Shown one piece after another: positions 11,770 through 23,216 of a DNA stretch of 64,000 nucleotides (position 1 is its first letter; every line of letters starts with the position of its first letter). Below the pieces are notes generated by a model. That model searched no databases and was not told the DNA's origin. It saw only the letters and a program-made list of their open reading frames with translations. A program made the translations under genes and the position numbers. Origin of the DNA: [Phialemoniopsis] sp. UDSM-2020 (taxonomy: Eukaryota; Ascomycota; Sordariomycetes; Thyridiales; Thyridiaceae); contig JAEILZ010000002.1 in assembly GCA_018873225.1 (NCBI GenBank), forward strand, positions 868,001 to 932,000, read 5' to 3'.

Positions 11770-13851
11770 CTACTCAATTTCGATGCGCACTCGTCCAAGA
11801 TTAGGCGCTCTAGCAAACGGCGAAGAAGCATTGCCCTCACGCTGAGACGTGACTCTGACGACGGGCAAGAATGTTCCCTTGCGACCATACTGGGTCTGCG
11901 TTTCCATGTCAATGCTGCTGGCCGGAGATGTCAAGGGCTGAGACACAAAGTCGCCCAAGCCCATCGGGTCAAACTCGACAGCCACGATCTGACCGGCGCC
12001 GGGCGGAATCTCAGCACGCACTCTGAGAGTCACGACATCCCCGACGCGTCCTCTGGCCCCGGCAAGGCTATCGGCTGTCAGGAAGACTACTGGCTGGATG
12101 CCGTGTCTCTCGGCAGCCACTGCAGCAACGGTCACCTGGGAGTCAGTGACGGTGTAGTTGGTCGAGTCCGCCGGATCCTTGCCCAGCTCGACCCAATCAA
12201 CCACCTCGCGCAACGCATACTCGATAATCGAATCGAAGCCCACGAGCTGTGAAGTTAGCTCCGGAGCCAGGGGTTCGCCGTAGTCATGGTTGGCGTGGTC
12301 ATTGTAATAGAGCCGGTACTTGTCCGCAACGGCGCCGCCGAGGGACGACTGCACCCGCTGCCTATACCAGTGCGCGTGCCACGGGAAGGCGTCACTGTCT
12401 AGAAGGTTATCTACGACTATCGTCTTGGTAGTGATATTGCCGGTCTGAGTACCACCGCCAGCGCTCGATCTCGCAAAGACCTCAGCGACGTTGACGGGCC
12501 TCTGCGGGTAGATGGGGTTCCCCGGCGCATCGCGAAACTGGTCGTAACTGATGAATCCAGGCTCGCTGGGAACCAAGTGGCGGTGATAGCCGTGCAAAGC
12601 AAGGAAGGACTTGTTGTCAAGCGTGACTGCAAGTCCCGTGGCAAGGGCGGCGACCGCTGCCGAGTCACTAGCCTCGTAAAGGTCTACTCTTTTGGCATCG
12701 AGATCGAGAGTTCCCCAGATGAGTCCGACCTCTGATCCACTTTGATCGTACAGAGTGAAGTCAATGCCGAGAGGATTGCCTGTCTGGGGTAGGTCCTGCA
12801 ATATGATAGATGGAAGACCCCCGTCCTCTTTCGCAGGCTCGAGCTGCGTGATGACCGTGGTCCAGTTGACCAGCGCAGTACGGATCAAGTCGCCCAGTTC
12901 GGACTGCTCCGTTCCCAAATACCCGGGCAGAGTCCAGAAATCTTCCTTGTAAGTGGCGTCAACCTCACGGTAGGACGTGTTGAGGAGGCGCAGACTTCGG
13001 GTGCCGCCGACTCGGTCGAAGTCCTCCCAAGAGCGAAGCGGAATACCCATCAATGATACTTCGCGCAGCACCTCGCGCTGAAGCGTTGTAAGCCCGGAGT
13101 TCCAATCACCTCCGCCGGGACGTGCAGCGTCAATGATCTTCTCCGTCACGTCGCCTAGTACTAGGCCTGCCAGAGCTCGGACGCAGAACCCCTGCGGGTT
13201 ACCGACCGGCACGCCCTGAATGAAAGGAACTGCACCATCCCAAATACGTTCAGTGTTTTCGATCGCACCAACCGTTTGGAACGAGCCGCCACTGCCACCA
13301 AAGATGTAGCCATATATCGTGTCGTTGCTTTGGTAGTAGTCCGACGCCACCGTGCGCAGGAACTTGGCGGCCGCTGCGTCGGCTCTGTACCCGATGGAGT
13401 TGCCAACCTGCACCCATGATGCACCACTGTCGATCGCGAACTCAATATTTCTATCCGTGGCATTGGCTCCCTGGAACGGGTAGACAAGCTGGAAGAAGCG
13501 TCCACCCCAGTTGGCCGCCAGCGGCAGATACAGGTTGATCGCGATGGTGGTGTTGTCAAAGTGTGCCGCTACGAAGCGATGAGGAACCGGCGAGGGCTCA
13601 TCGACTTCGACGTCGACTATGATCTTACTGAACCCGATGTCCACGCAGCCTGGTGTAATATGGACAGGACCATCAGGCCCAGCAGAACTACATTCAGGGC
13701 CGAGAGCTTGAGCTCGTGCTACGCCATACAGCGTGGTCTGGACGGCGAGCAGAGCATAACACAGTATGCGAATTGATGCACGAGTGCTAAACGGGCTTTA
13801 GTATCACGGATGAATGGTCAGGTCTTCATGCGCAGAGACATACATCGGCAT
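11770..13851 (-). CDS. secreted alpha/beta-hydrolase-like protein
   Basis: This is a probable secreted esterase-type hydrolase of 674 residues. The long exon (13786-11770) is open further upstream but has no ATG before a stop. An 8-nt first exon (13851-13844), a GTATGT donor and a TAG acceptor at 13787 give a start MPITRAS followed by a hydrophobic leader (ILCYALLAVQTTLYGVARA), which reads as a signal peptide. A nucleophile-elbow-like GYIFGGSGGSFQ lies near residue 145, and a histidine-rich YYNDHANHDYGEP near 460 is a candidate for the catalytic His. Closest in feel are large actinobacterial/fungal alpha/beta-hydrolases; tannase or feruloyl esterase is possible but not shown. Its place between a Zn2Cys6 regulator and GH43 suggests removal of ester decorations from a plant polysaccharide (inference). 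Confidence 0.75.
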
Positions 13852-14845
13852 TTTGAGTTTGGGTCAGGTTGGAGGTAAGATATCAGTGAGTATGGTCAGG
13901 AGATAACCTGGATCAGCGGCCCACAGAACAAATGAGATGGGTCCGTCGATCGAGACTGTCACGCGAGATTCTTTATAAATCACAGACAACAGCACCCTCG
14001 AGGTCCTCCTCGGTTGAATAGTTATGCGAGCTACCCCTCAAAATCATCTCCTTGCTTCCTACGTCCTCGTATACAGCTTCATTTCTCGTGTCAGATCCAT
14101 GGCTGGCAACTGTGACAAGACTCACCCCATGCAAGTGATTTGTGTGCACCAAGATTCCGCATTATGGTCCTCAAATACTCCCTAATATCGAGATGGTCTC
14201 CGCAGAATGAGCTAGAAAGTCTCTTGTATCCATATGATCACACCTGCAACCCCGCAAGAAAGGACTTTGTGGGGTATGGGGCATCCCGCTCCCTTGTCAA
14301 ACAGTTGTCCTGGCATCTCAATGGGACGGGCATTTTGGCGGAGATTGGCTCAGGTCCGGCGTAGGTAACACCGAAGGCTCGAGCGAGGCGTAGGCTTCGA
14401 GTTTGGGGAGGGATAACAGCCCCCGTACTCGGCACATCCCCGAAGCTCGTAATCAACCCCCGTCTGACGGACAGTGTTGACAAAGTCACAGGACCTAGGC
14501 ACTCTTACAAGGGATTGGCTTAGGTAAGTGGAGACACCATCTGGGAACGAAAATTACATGATTGGCGCGCTTTCGGGACCGTCCATCGACACAGTCGACC
14601 TTTGGCGACGTGTTCGTACCATCAATTCATAATTCCAACGAGCTCATGCTACCCAACTGCAGATGTCCAGCTGGCCAACCTCACTGGCTCGGTGCTTTGA
14701 TGGAAATTCCCCCTCTTAGTCCTCTTTCATAGTCGTTTAGTTTACGGCAACATCTTCAGTCGTCCCATATGCAGTTTCCGGATTTAGTAGTTTTGTCAGG
14801 TTGATTCAATACGCTCGAGTGCGAATTTGGTACAAATCCGAATCT
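13852..14845. promoter_or_regulatory. promoter region of the alpha/beta-hydrolase
   Basis: About 1 kb lies between the GH43 stop and the hydrolase start; both genes read leftward. No supported gene was found. Several CGG/CCG trinucleotides occur (for example near 14356 and 14464), but no clear paired Zn2Cys6 site was found. Confidence 0.4.
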
Positions 14846-16511
14846 TCATGCCTTCTCGGCAGGATTCCATATTTCTACGTCGCATGAGTCAACCAGTAAA
14901 GCGCCTCCAAGGGCTTTCGTTGCGAAGTTGAACACGCCAAAACAATAGCCAATGTAGCCTGCCACCGACTTGGTAAGGCAATACGCTGGACCCAACTGCG
15001 TAAATGCCTTTCCATCGGCACTGTACTCAAACGTTGCATGTCTATCTTCCTTTTCGTGCCCATCAACGTGAGCAGACCTCATATCTGCCTTGATTCGTAG
15101 CCACAACTTGGTGCTCGGTAGTGGTACTTCCGCCTTCACAGAGCCGCTGGAGATGACTTGCCAGTCAAGAGCTACGGGGCGCCCGTTCAACCACCCTACC
15201 GGTATGCTGACGGGCCCGGCCTTGACATCATCCACATAGACAAGCTTAGCTGTATCACCATCCTTGTGTATTCCGATATAAGCGCTCTCGTCACGGAATA
15301 GCGTTGCACCAGCTCTGTCCCCCATGGCCATCTTTGAAGCGTCCACACAGAACGTTGCGATGCTGCCCGGGCCGATAGTACGTAGAGTGAGTGTGTTGGA
15401 CGCGAGGTGGAGACTCTCGGTCACCGTTGCGGCCTCGAGGACCAGCTGGCTGTCTCGAATCCTCCATCTGGAGTTGTCAGGGTTATGGTTCCACTCCCAA
15501 ACAGGTGACAAGATGGGTTGGTTGAAGGTGTATTTCTGCAACGTTGCTCCTGGTGATGTTGAAAGATCTGTCGGGTGTGAATATTCGAGGAGCCATTCAC
15601 CCTTTGCGTCTGAATAGTCTCCCTCTACCACCGGCCACCCCTCGGCATCAAAGCTGACAGGTGCTAGCACGGGAATGCGCCCTGCAGGATAGGCGTCGAT
15701 GAAGGCCATGTAGTACCATTGCCCCTCTGGCGTATCGACTAGCCCTCCCTGGTGTGGCGGCCCCGCGCCCTTGATCGGAGAGCGCATGCAGTTGATGATC
15801 TCTTTTTCTTCGTACGGTCCGAACGGGCCTGTAGTCGACTTTAGGACGCGTTGTAAGATTCCCAATGTTGTGAGCCAGATATAATAGGTGCCGTTGATCT
15901 TGTAAAAACGAGCGCCTTCGAGATAATCGTCGGTCCTGAATACGACCTGGTGTCTCGACATGTAAGTGTCTGAAATGCCTTTTCGAAGTGTTGCTGATCA
16001 TCTGACGTACCTTACTGTCGACTTCCGTCAGCCCATCAGATGAAAGCTTGGCAACCTCGATTGTCCTTGTTCCGGATGCAATGTACATGCAATCATCATC
16101 GTCGATGAGCAAACCGAGGTCGTAGTAGAACCGCTCGATGGGCGGATGAGCGGTCCAAACAGCGCTGGGGTCCTTCGCCGTGTAGACATATGTTTTGTCA
16201 GTCCCCTGTATGGCGCTATAGAAGTAGAAGAGGCCGTCACTCTCCCGGTACTTCAGTGTCGAAGCCCAAACACCTTTGCCATATGCAGGGGGGCGTTTGA
16301 TTCCGTCGAGTGAGAATCGAGCCGTTGGTGGGAGTTCCGGAATCGAGTGCCCGATGTATTCCCAATCCACCATGTTCTTGGACCTCAGCAGCGGCGCTCC
16401 CGGCGAGAAATGAAAGGATGAGGCGCTCATATAGTAGACATTGCCAACTCGGAAAACCTCTGGATCCGGCAGATCTTGCCATGCGACGGGATTCGTGAAC
16501 TTGGGCGCCAT
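14846..16511 (-). CDS. GH43 glycoside hydrolase (beta-xylosidase / arabinofuranosidase type)
   Basis: This enzyme acts on beta-xylosyl or alpha-arabinosyl linkages in hemicellulose. Exons 16511-16016 and 15969-14846 (46-nt intron) give 539 residues. The intron joins TEVD to TYMSRHQVVF. The five-bladed-propeller domain shows the expected acidic residues: the general base Asp in DLPDPEVF (near residue 17), the pKa-modulating Asp in YYDLGLLID (about 135), and the acid Glu in YLEGARFYK (about 178). The C-terminal half (from about 310, RWRIRDSQLVLEA to VDSCDVEIW) is a beta-sandwich of the GH43 C-terminal/DUF1349 type. No signal peptide follows the chosen ATG. An in-frame ATG at 16583 gives a weakly hydrophobic extension, so the enzyme may be intracellular, acting on imported oligosaccharides. 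The reading frame is intact. Confidence 0.9.
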
Positions 16512-17081
16512 GATATGATGGCGTATGGCTGCCGAAGAGAGTGGCAGGCGCGCGATCCCTGCGTATCGGGGTTTTGGCTTCAAATTGGAGGCGATATGGT
16601 CTCGATTCCAAACCTGTAGTGTTTGCTTGTTTCGAATATGCTAGCAGCACAACTATATACGTACATCACATGCAAAGCCCAGTACTCTTTGACTGCATTC
16701 CCCACACGCCATGCATATACGCCTTCACAATGCCGTTTGTCGTTCTACCAAAAGCCTCCATGCGCAAGGTGGAGTCGGTTCCGAGATGTCGCCTCGCCGA
16801 ACCAATCGCATAATTTTCGTTTTCGCTTGTCATTCTGCGGCTAGTGTTTCCTAGTCTGGCAAAGGAGCTGACCACATTGCTACACGAGTGAGCAAAGCTA
16901 AGGGGGACATCCTTACGAGACAAGAGAGGGGTTTCGATGGGCTCACGTACTTCAATTTGCTTGCACTAGCTACAACTACGCTGTAATCTCGAGACTCTGC
17001 GCACGCACGTCGGCTTGAGCCGATTGTGTTTGTGCACGGGGTTCTACCTGACGCATCTCGAAGTATCTCCCACCTCCAAAT
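16512..17081. promoter_or_regulatory. promoter region of GH43
   Basis: This 570-base gap lies between the DUF1593 gene end and the GH43 start. No gene or clear motif was seen. Confidence 0.4.
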
Positions 17082-18559
17082 TCAATGATTAATCTGCTCT
17101 TCCCAGTGAGCAATTCTGGGCAGTGGATCCCTGCCTCCCTTCAAGTCCTCGTTCGTGGTCTGAACAATCACTCTCTTGTAGGTGGTAAGTGATGGAGTGC
17201 CATTGTCCCTCAACTCGAGAATGAAATGGTGCACATGTCCCTTCTTCTGCGGCTGGCCTGTCTTGTACTTGATTCCGCAGCTCTCGTGTGGAGGCATCTG
17301 CAGCTCAACCTTCCGGCCAGGGACTTCCTCATCGACACTGACGACCTCGATGTGGGGCATGACAACATCCCAGACCCCCGTGGCAAGGGTCGGCTCATGG
17401 TAATGAAACCATTTGAACGTCAACTCATCGCCATCTGGGTCGTAGCTTTGCGTGGCGTCGAGGCAGACCTTCTCGCCGGCCTCGACCTCCAGCTCCAACG
17501 GTAATGCTCCGTTGTCATGGCCGTTCACCACAGCAACCGGCTGGTGATTTGCTCGGGAAGGGTCTCCGTGGAGGGACCATTGGATCCTTGCTGCAAAGTC
17601 GTTCTGGAAATCCTGACCCCAGCGCCAGAGGGATGCAAAATTGCTGGTGTAGGTCTTGCCATCTCTGCCGACTACAGTATCAATAGCATCGGCATAGTGG
17701 TGAACCTGCTTGCTAAGATCGACAAGCTCGTATCTCCCTCCCCAGCTACCCCACGATGGGTTCTCCGGTGAGCTGAGACCGTTTGGAATCAGATAGAGAA
17801 ACGAGGGTGTATCTCCCTCGATCTGGTAAAAGGGGTCGGGGTAGGCGCGGCCGAGGGGCTCGATCTGGATGTTGTCTTTGAGCCACGGCTGACGGAACAA
17901 GTCTGCATCAGCACCCGGCTCCGGGTATGCTATCCCCACCAGGTAGCGGATCGATATTGAAACCAGCCGTGGATCGAGCAGATGAGGAAGATCTTGGGGA
18001 AGTTGAGTCTTATCCACGGGCCGGTATCATCCTGCTCCGAGATCAAGTAGAGGCGGGGTTTGGAGGCGAACGCATCCAGTTGCTCTTTAGATCTGTTCTG
18101 TCTCACATGATGCAGCGCCTGCGCAATAACGTTGGACCCACCCCAGCAAAGCACCCAAAGTGGCTCATCGGAGGCATCAACCTTCTCGATCAGGAGCCGC
18201 GTGCCATCAGCCAGGGGAGTGCTAGACTCCAATGCCTGCATGCCATACACCGCAGGACCTCCTCTGACCAAAGCTCGAAGCGTCTGAACGTCCGGATATT
18301 TGTTGTTTGGGTGTGTGTGCTTGTTTAGGTTGTCGACTCCCTGGGCATACCCCCGAAGCGCAATCTCCATCAGGTCATAACGGAGTACGGTGCGTTGGTG
18401 GGTAGAGGTTGCTGGTACGAGTCCTTCGGTTCTGAAGACATTTGTGTACAGGAGATATCGGACCAGGGACTCTGAATCGTCTGGCTCGTTGCCAATGTCT
18501 GTTGTCACAAACACTCTGGGTCTGTCCTTGCACTCCCACAGCTTGTTTTGGATGGTCAT
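17082..18559 (-). pseudogene. Sde182/DUF1593 nucleoside-hydrolase-like carbohydrate protein, one frameshift
   Basis: The protein family is DUF1593 (the bacterial Sde182 'cellulose-binding' family), with an N-terminal nucleoside-hydrolase-like fold and a C-terminal beta domain. The start encodes RPRVFVTTDIGNEPDDSES, where DIGNEPDD corresponds to the Asp-rich metal-binding motif of nucleoside hydrolases. The frame runs to SATWWG and then stops (TAG, 17930-17932). The expected continuation GIAYPEPGADADLF..WGSWGGRYELVD is present in another frame and runs to 17082. A one-base loss in or near the four-G run at 17934-17937 would explain the break. No intron fits: the only GT..AG pair there is 10 nt. 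The C-terminal part shows LDATQSYDPDGDELTFKW, a PKD-like segment. There is no signal peptide. It is a recent pseudogene or an assembly error. Confidence 0.82.
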
Positions 18560-19401
18560 GGTGATGGTCTGGGAAAGACTCGTTGACTAGCAGTATGCGC
18601 TTTCGAGGGTAGGAATCGTTCCTAGCCGTGATATAGCATCTGCATCATCCAGTGAACATTGTAGATACACTCTACACTTAAGCGGACCACCTCTTGCAAA
18701 CTCCAGCCCGATGCAATGCACCCGCGGACGCCTGTCTAGATCATCCGGGGTGATGCTTCTCCGGATCCAGCCCCGGCACCCTCTCCAAATCAACCAGGGC
18801 GGTTAGGACTACTAGAAATGGAAGATGCATTGGCCTCCCCTGTATTATTGAGAGAGTCTCGCCGGATGCTCGGATGCATAACACGCCTGCCTGTGTCCAA
18901 AGGACGAACCCCTTGAGCATGTTGAACGTACTAATGGCCACTAGCGTCCGTATTTTCGCATTGGCAAACGAAAAATACGTGATTGGTCCGGGTGTATGAT
19001 TGCCCCACACATCCCGACTTCCTAGGTCGAAGCCACGCATGCCAACCCTTCATTCAGCTCCAGATTTCGTACAGCGCCGAGGCCACCAAACTCGGGTGAT
19101 GATCTGTTTCGGGTCAACTCGTACCGTGAGATGTAGTGGTGTGAGAAACAATTGCTGGGTCGTCAGTTGTGCTTAATGGGCGCGACTAGGTCTAGGGGGC
19201 TTCGGAAAGGCTGGTGGATGTTGATACCCTCCATAAGCTACTAGCACACGACAGAGATGACGCCGGTAATGAAATCGCCAACTAATGTTTACGGAGTAAC
19301 GGAAGCTTGCATGAGGTAATGTTCACAACCCGATGATAAGCTATGTAGTTGAATCAAGAGTGCGTAAACATGCGTTCTATATTTAATTCAATACATGAGA
19401 G
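18560..19401. other. intergenic between GH5 and DUF1593 genes
   Basis: This 842-base stretch contains the upstream region of the DUF1593 gene. Frames of up to 99 codons on the reverse strand show no family features. No mobile-element signature was noticed. Confidence 0.4.
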
Positions 19402-20878
19402 CTACTGAGTTGCGGTGACGTTGTTGACATGTGCGTGCTCTGACATGATCGTGACTAACCCTTCTCTTTGAACACATCGTTCGAACGAAAAGCTCGCAGC
19501 CAATTCCTCCAATTCCTCTCTGCTCTTGCCCCTGAATAGTTCGGCGAACTCATCGCATAAGTTATTGGCCAAAAAGGTATGGAAGATCTGTCTCTCAAGA
19601 TGACGCCTGGTGGCCCAGTTCCAGGGGTACGTCTTCTTCGCGGTCGGGAAGTTCTTGTCTATCCATTCCACAAGAGGGTTGAGCAAGGCATCAATCTCCT
19701 GAGATGGATGCACGTTCCAGCCGTCCACTTGAAGACGCCGCTTCTTTTCCACAAAAGTCTTGACCAACTTGTTCCATGGCGAGTCAGGGGCGGAAGATAC
19801 CATAGCCATCAGACCAGTGTCTTTGTACAGCCAGGTCGACCAGTGGATCTGGTACTTGTCGTAGATCTGAAGCTGTTTGCCCAACAGGCTGTACCGGCAT
19901 TGGTTGATATAGGCGGCATTCTCGTCCTCGGCCTGAGCGTAAGTTGGCCCGAACTCCCCGTTCCAGATCGGAACTTTGTGCCTGAGATGAAACTCGCACT
20001 TGCGCAGAAACTGCCTCTCCAGCTTTTCGTCTTGTTCAGGCGTTCCTTTGTATAAGTCCCCTGCCGGGAATCCCATCATGCTGTAGTCGTGGATAGAATA
20101 AGCACAATTTGGTAATGTTCCTGCAAAGTCCCTGAACTCCATTGAGTACGTATTTCCCTCCAAGAGCAGAATATGGTTCGGATCGATAGCTCGGATGGCC
20201 TTTTCTAAGCAGGCATAGAATGTCTGGAGGCGGATCCCTTGAGGGTCTGCCGGCTCATTCACTGTAGCCGGCCACCCAAGGGTTGTCCCTGTACCGCTGG
20301 GCAAGCACCTCCCACAACCACACGGTCCTATCTTGGTGGTCTTTAAAGTCCCAAAAGGCAGCGTGCTTGGTCAGGTTATCGCTGTGCCAGTCCTGATTCT
20401 GCGCGCCCGGAACTGTGTGCATGTCCAGAATGCAGTAGATGCCATGTTTGGTGCAGATATCGATGACGCGGTCGAGGTGTTTGAACCCGCTCTCTTTCAA
20501 GACGCGCGGGTTCATGTCGTCTTCGAAGTGCTTGTAGTTGAATCCTAAGCGGATACAATTCAAACCGAGAGATCGAAAGAACTTGGCGTCTGCCTCGGTG
20601 AAGAAATGATGCAGAAAGCGATCGAAGAAATACTCGTAATCTTGCATCTCCGAGTACCTTTAGCAGTGCGGCACGCATTTCCGATTCGTTTCCTGGATAG
20701 TCGGTGATGAAGTTTTTTCCTGCTTGAGAACTGTTAGCAATCGAAATTTGGAGTTCATCATGACACCATAGATCCCTTACTTGAGCCAACCTCCGAGAGC
20801 GGTACCGCGGAGGAGAACGGGTGAACCGTCATCGCCAACTATCTGTGTTCCTTGAACGCGAAGAAACCCTGAAGCCAT
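19402..20878 (-). pseudogene. GH5 glycoside hydrolase (cellulase/exoglucanase superfamily), two frameshifts
   Basis: This is a GH5-type beta-glycosidase by its motifs. The first exon starts at 20878 (MASGFLRVQG..LLRGTALGGWL), then an intron, then KNFITDYPGNESEMRAALLKVLG. The expected YEYFFDRFLHHFFTEADAKFFRSLGLNCIRL continues in a different frame; the break is at about 20645-20655 (net change of +1 or -2). That frame runs through HFEDDMNPRVL, ILDMHTVPG and DNPWVAGY, then ends at a TGA just before the catalytic-acid motif. NEPADPQ follows in a third frame (break at about 20263-20275). The last part keeps the nucleophile motif WNGEFGP and reads to 19402. Two separate breaks, one abutting NEP, mean that no full enzyme can be made from this sequence. 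The rest is well preserved, so the inactivation is recent or the assembly is faulty. Confidence 0.82.
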
Positions 20879-21656
20879 CGTAAAGGTGATCACAACCGAC
20901 GCTTAACAGCTAGACTAGTCGACTTGCTCGCGTAGATTCTTACAAGATGAGGGCACCTCGTTGTAACAGTGATGCCAACGACGCTTCAGTGTAATGCAAC
21001 CTTGTGTATGGCCAGGCCAGATGCGAACTGTCGCCGCACAAGGCTTTTGACCGGCATGCTTGGAAAGTCCACAGCAATCCAATTGGTGCGCTTGATAGAG
21101 GAAGATCTGGGGCAGCTGTGGAGGTCCTTGGCACTTCGTTAGCATTCAATATTCGTCGTGCGGTAAGATGGCACCTGTTTGCCGAATGTCTTTAAATTTT
21201 AGACCAGCGCTTATGGTTTCCGCATTGGTCACATCCATCCAGGCCCTTTCGTGTTTAGCGTGACTGCCCCGGCATCACATCATACCGAATTGCCCAGCCT
21301 AGTGGGCTAGTTAGTCTTACCAGGTTGACTTCCCAAGCCTACAAGCTTCTCCTCACATGACGGCCCCGTGGGGAGTCAAGTCTCTCTACAGCGGAGAAGC
21401 GTGCGTAGTGCCAAGGGCCCAGGCTCGGCATGTTTTTGAGGCGAGAGTCAAGCGAGGCGAGATAGAAGTGTCCCCTTTTCCAGCTTAGGATTCTACCTAG
21501 TCCAAGACACCGACTGGAGTACCTCAGAGATATAAATCGCCTCGAATCCTTTACAACCATATTCAGAGTTACCATCCAGTATTGCCTTCATCAGAAGACT
21601 GCACTGTTCCCATTCTGTAATACAAGTTCGGCACCATCTTGCTCGATAGACTCGAA
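20879..21656. promoter_or_regulatory. divergent promoter, GH5 / MFS sugar porter
   Basis: The 778-base region separates two divergently read sugar-metabolism genes. Two matches to the CreA carbon-repressor consensus SYGGRG occur: GTGGGG at 21368-21373 and CTGGAG at 21514-21519. The consensus is short and common, so this is only suggestive of glucose repression. Confidence 0.4.
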
Positions 21657-23216
21657 ATGTCCACCACCGATCACGTCCATAGCCAGCTCCATGAGCTGTG
21701 CAAAGAGGCGCCACCGTGGTGGAAGGTGCCGAGCCTCGTCAGACTGTACCTCGTTATGATCGCACCCATCATGACGCAGACCGCATGGGGCTTCGACAAC
21801 GCCCTTACCAACGGTGTCCAGTCCATCGACGTCTTCATGAACAACTTCGGCAACCCGTCCGGCTCTACCCTAGGCTTCTTCGGGGCATCCATGTCCATCG
21901 GCGGCATCGTCGCGTGTATCATCGGTGGTCCCTTGGTCGATCGCTTTGGTCGACGTCCTCTTATATCCGGCGGCGCTGCGCTCATCGTGGGCATGACAAT
22001 CATGCAGACCTTCGCTAGTAACTTCGGCATGTTCACCGGTGGCAAGCTTCTGCTTGGCCTCGGCGCGTTCCTGCAACAGTGCGCTGCGCCGGTTCTGGTT
22101 GCGGAGCTCGTGCATCCCAAGCAGCGCGAGGCCTTGACCACATTCTACAACAGCAACATCTTCATCGGGTTCATCATTGGGGCCTGGGTCACTTTCGCAT
22201 GTTACAGCATGGACTCGCAGTGGGCCTGGAAGCTTCCTTGTATTCTCCAGCTGGTTCTTCCTGCTTACCAGGTTCTCATGGTGTGGCTGTGCCCCGAATC
22301 ACCACGTTGGCTCATCAGCAAGGGACGAATTGAAGAAGCTCGGGAGATTCTCATCAAGTATCATGGCAACGGCGTCGAGGATGACATCGTTCGCCTTGAG
22401 ATGCAAGAGATCATTGCCGGTATCGAAGCCGATCAGACCCAGATCAAGATGAACTGGGAAGGGTTCAAGAGCGTCGTCAGCACAAAGGGGAATCGGCGCC
22501 GTCTTTGGATCTGCATCGTGACGGCCATTGGCTCTCAGGCCCTCGGTGGAGCCTTTACCAACACCTACCTCCCGCAGATTCTGGACCAGGTCGGCCTGAC
22601 TACGTCCAAGGAGAAGACCCTCATCAACGGCATCATGACCATCGTCAACTGGCTGACAGCCATTCTGGGATCGTTTATCATTCCCAGAGTCGGTCGACGC
22701 ACGGTCTTCCTGGTGTGCACTACCGCAATGACGATTGCCTTTGTCATCTGGACTGCCATTACGTCCCAGTATGTCAATGACCCGAAGAAGGCATATGGTA
22801 TCGTGGTAGTGGTCCTCATTTTCATCTTCAACTTCTTCAACTGCCTGTGTTGGGTCCCGCTGGTCATTGCCTACCCGCTGGAGAATGTTACGACCAAGCA
22901 GCGCGGCGTGTTCTTCTCCATCACCCTCTTCGCGGTCAACGTGTCGGCGTTCGTGTCGGGCTACTTGAATCCAGTTGGTCTCGACAGTATTGGCTGGCGT
23001 TATTATATCCCTCAGTGCTGCTTCAATGCCCTTGTGGTCGTGATCGTCTACTTCACCTTCGTCGAGACCAAGGGGCTTACCCTGGAGGAGATTGCTGTCT
23101 TGTATGACGGTTCCGCTGCCTTTGACAATGCGGTAGCTGCTGTGGGCGCGGAGATGGATGAGAAACACGGCACCGTCTCTGGTGAGGTCGAGGCCCGAGA
23201 AGAGAAGTCCGGATAA
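21657..23216 (+). CDS. MFS sugar porter, lactose-permease-like
   Basis: This is a 12-helix plasma-membrane proton/sugar symporter of the MFS sugar-porter family, 519 residues in a single exon. Diagnostic motifs are GGPLVDRFGRRPL (loop 2-3), PESPRWLISKGR (after TM6), RVGRR (loop 8-9) and FVETKGLTLEEIAVLYD (after TM12). An N-terminal cytosolic segment (MSTTDHVHSQLHELCKEAPPWW) and AWGFDNALTNGVQ in TM1 resemble the fungal lactose/galactoside permease group. An in-frame ATG at 21639 adds six residues; 21657 is preferred. It diverges from the broken GH5 gene and would import the sugars released by the cluster enzymes (inference). The frame is intact. Confidence 0.9.
   Translation: MSTTDHVHSQLHELCKEAPPWWKVPSLVRLYLVMIAPIMTQTAWGFDNALTNGVQSIDVFMNNFGNPSGSTLGFFGASMSIGGIVACIIGGPLVDRFGRRPLISGGAALIVGMTIMQTFASNFGMFTGGKLLLGLGAFLQQCAAPVLVAELVHPKQREALTTFYNSNIFIGFIIGAWVTFACYSMDSQWAWKLPCILQLVLPAYQVLMVWLCPESPRWLISKGRIEEAREILIKYHGNGVEDDIVRLEMQEIIAGIEADQTQIKMNWEGFKSVVSTKGNRRRLWICIVTAIGSQALGGAFTNTYLPQILDQVGLTTSKEKTLINGIMTIVNWLTAILGSFIIPRVGRRTVFLVCTTAMTIAFVIWTAITSQYVNDPKKAYGIVVVVLIFIFNFFNCLCWVPLVIAYPLENVTTKQRGVFFSITLFAVNVSAFVSGYLNPVGLDSIGWRYYIPQCCFNALVVVIVYFTFVETKGLTLEEIAVLYDGSAAFDNAVAAVGAEMDEKHGTVSGEVEAREEKSG

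Noticed and set aside
17925..17945. An intron explaining the DUF1593 frame break
   Set aside because: The only GT..AG pair near the junction (GTGGGGATAG) is 10 nt long, far below fungal intron size, and longer choices remove conserved residues.
20255..20310. An intron ending in TACAG before the NEP motif of GH5
   Set aside because: Any donor giving normal intron length would remove DNPWVAGY, which is conserved and well preserved; so a frameshift is the better reading.
22299..23168. 289-codon reverse frame inside the sugar porter
   Set aside because: It is antisense to an intact MFS gene with all family motifs and has a low-complexity, non-protein-like composition.
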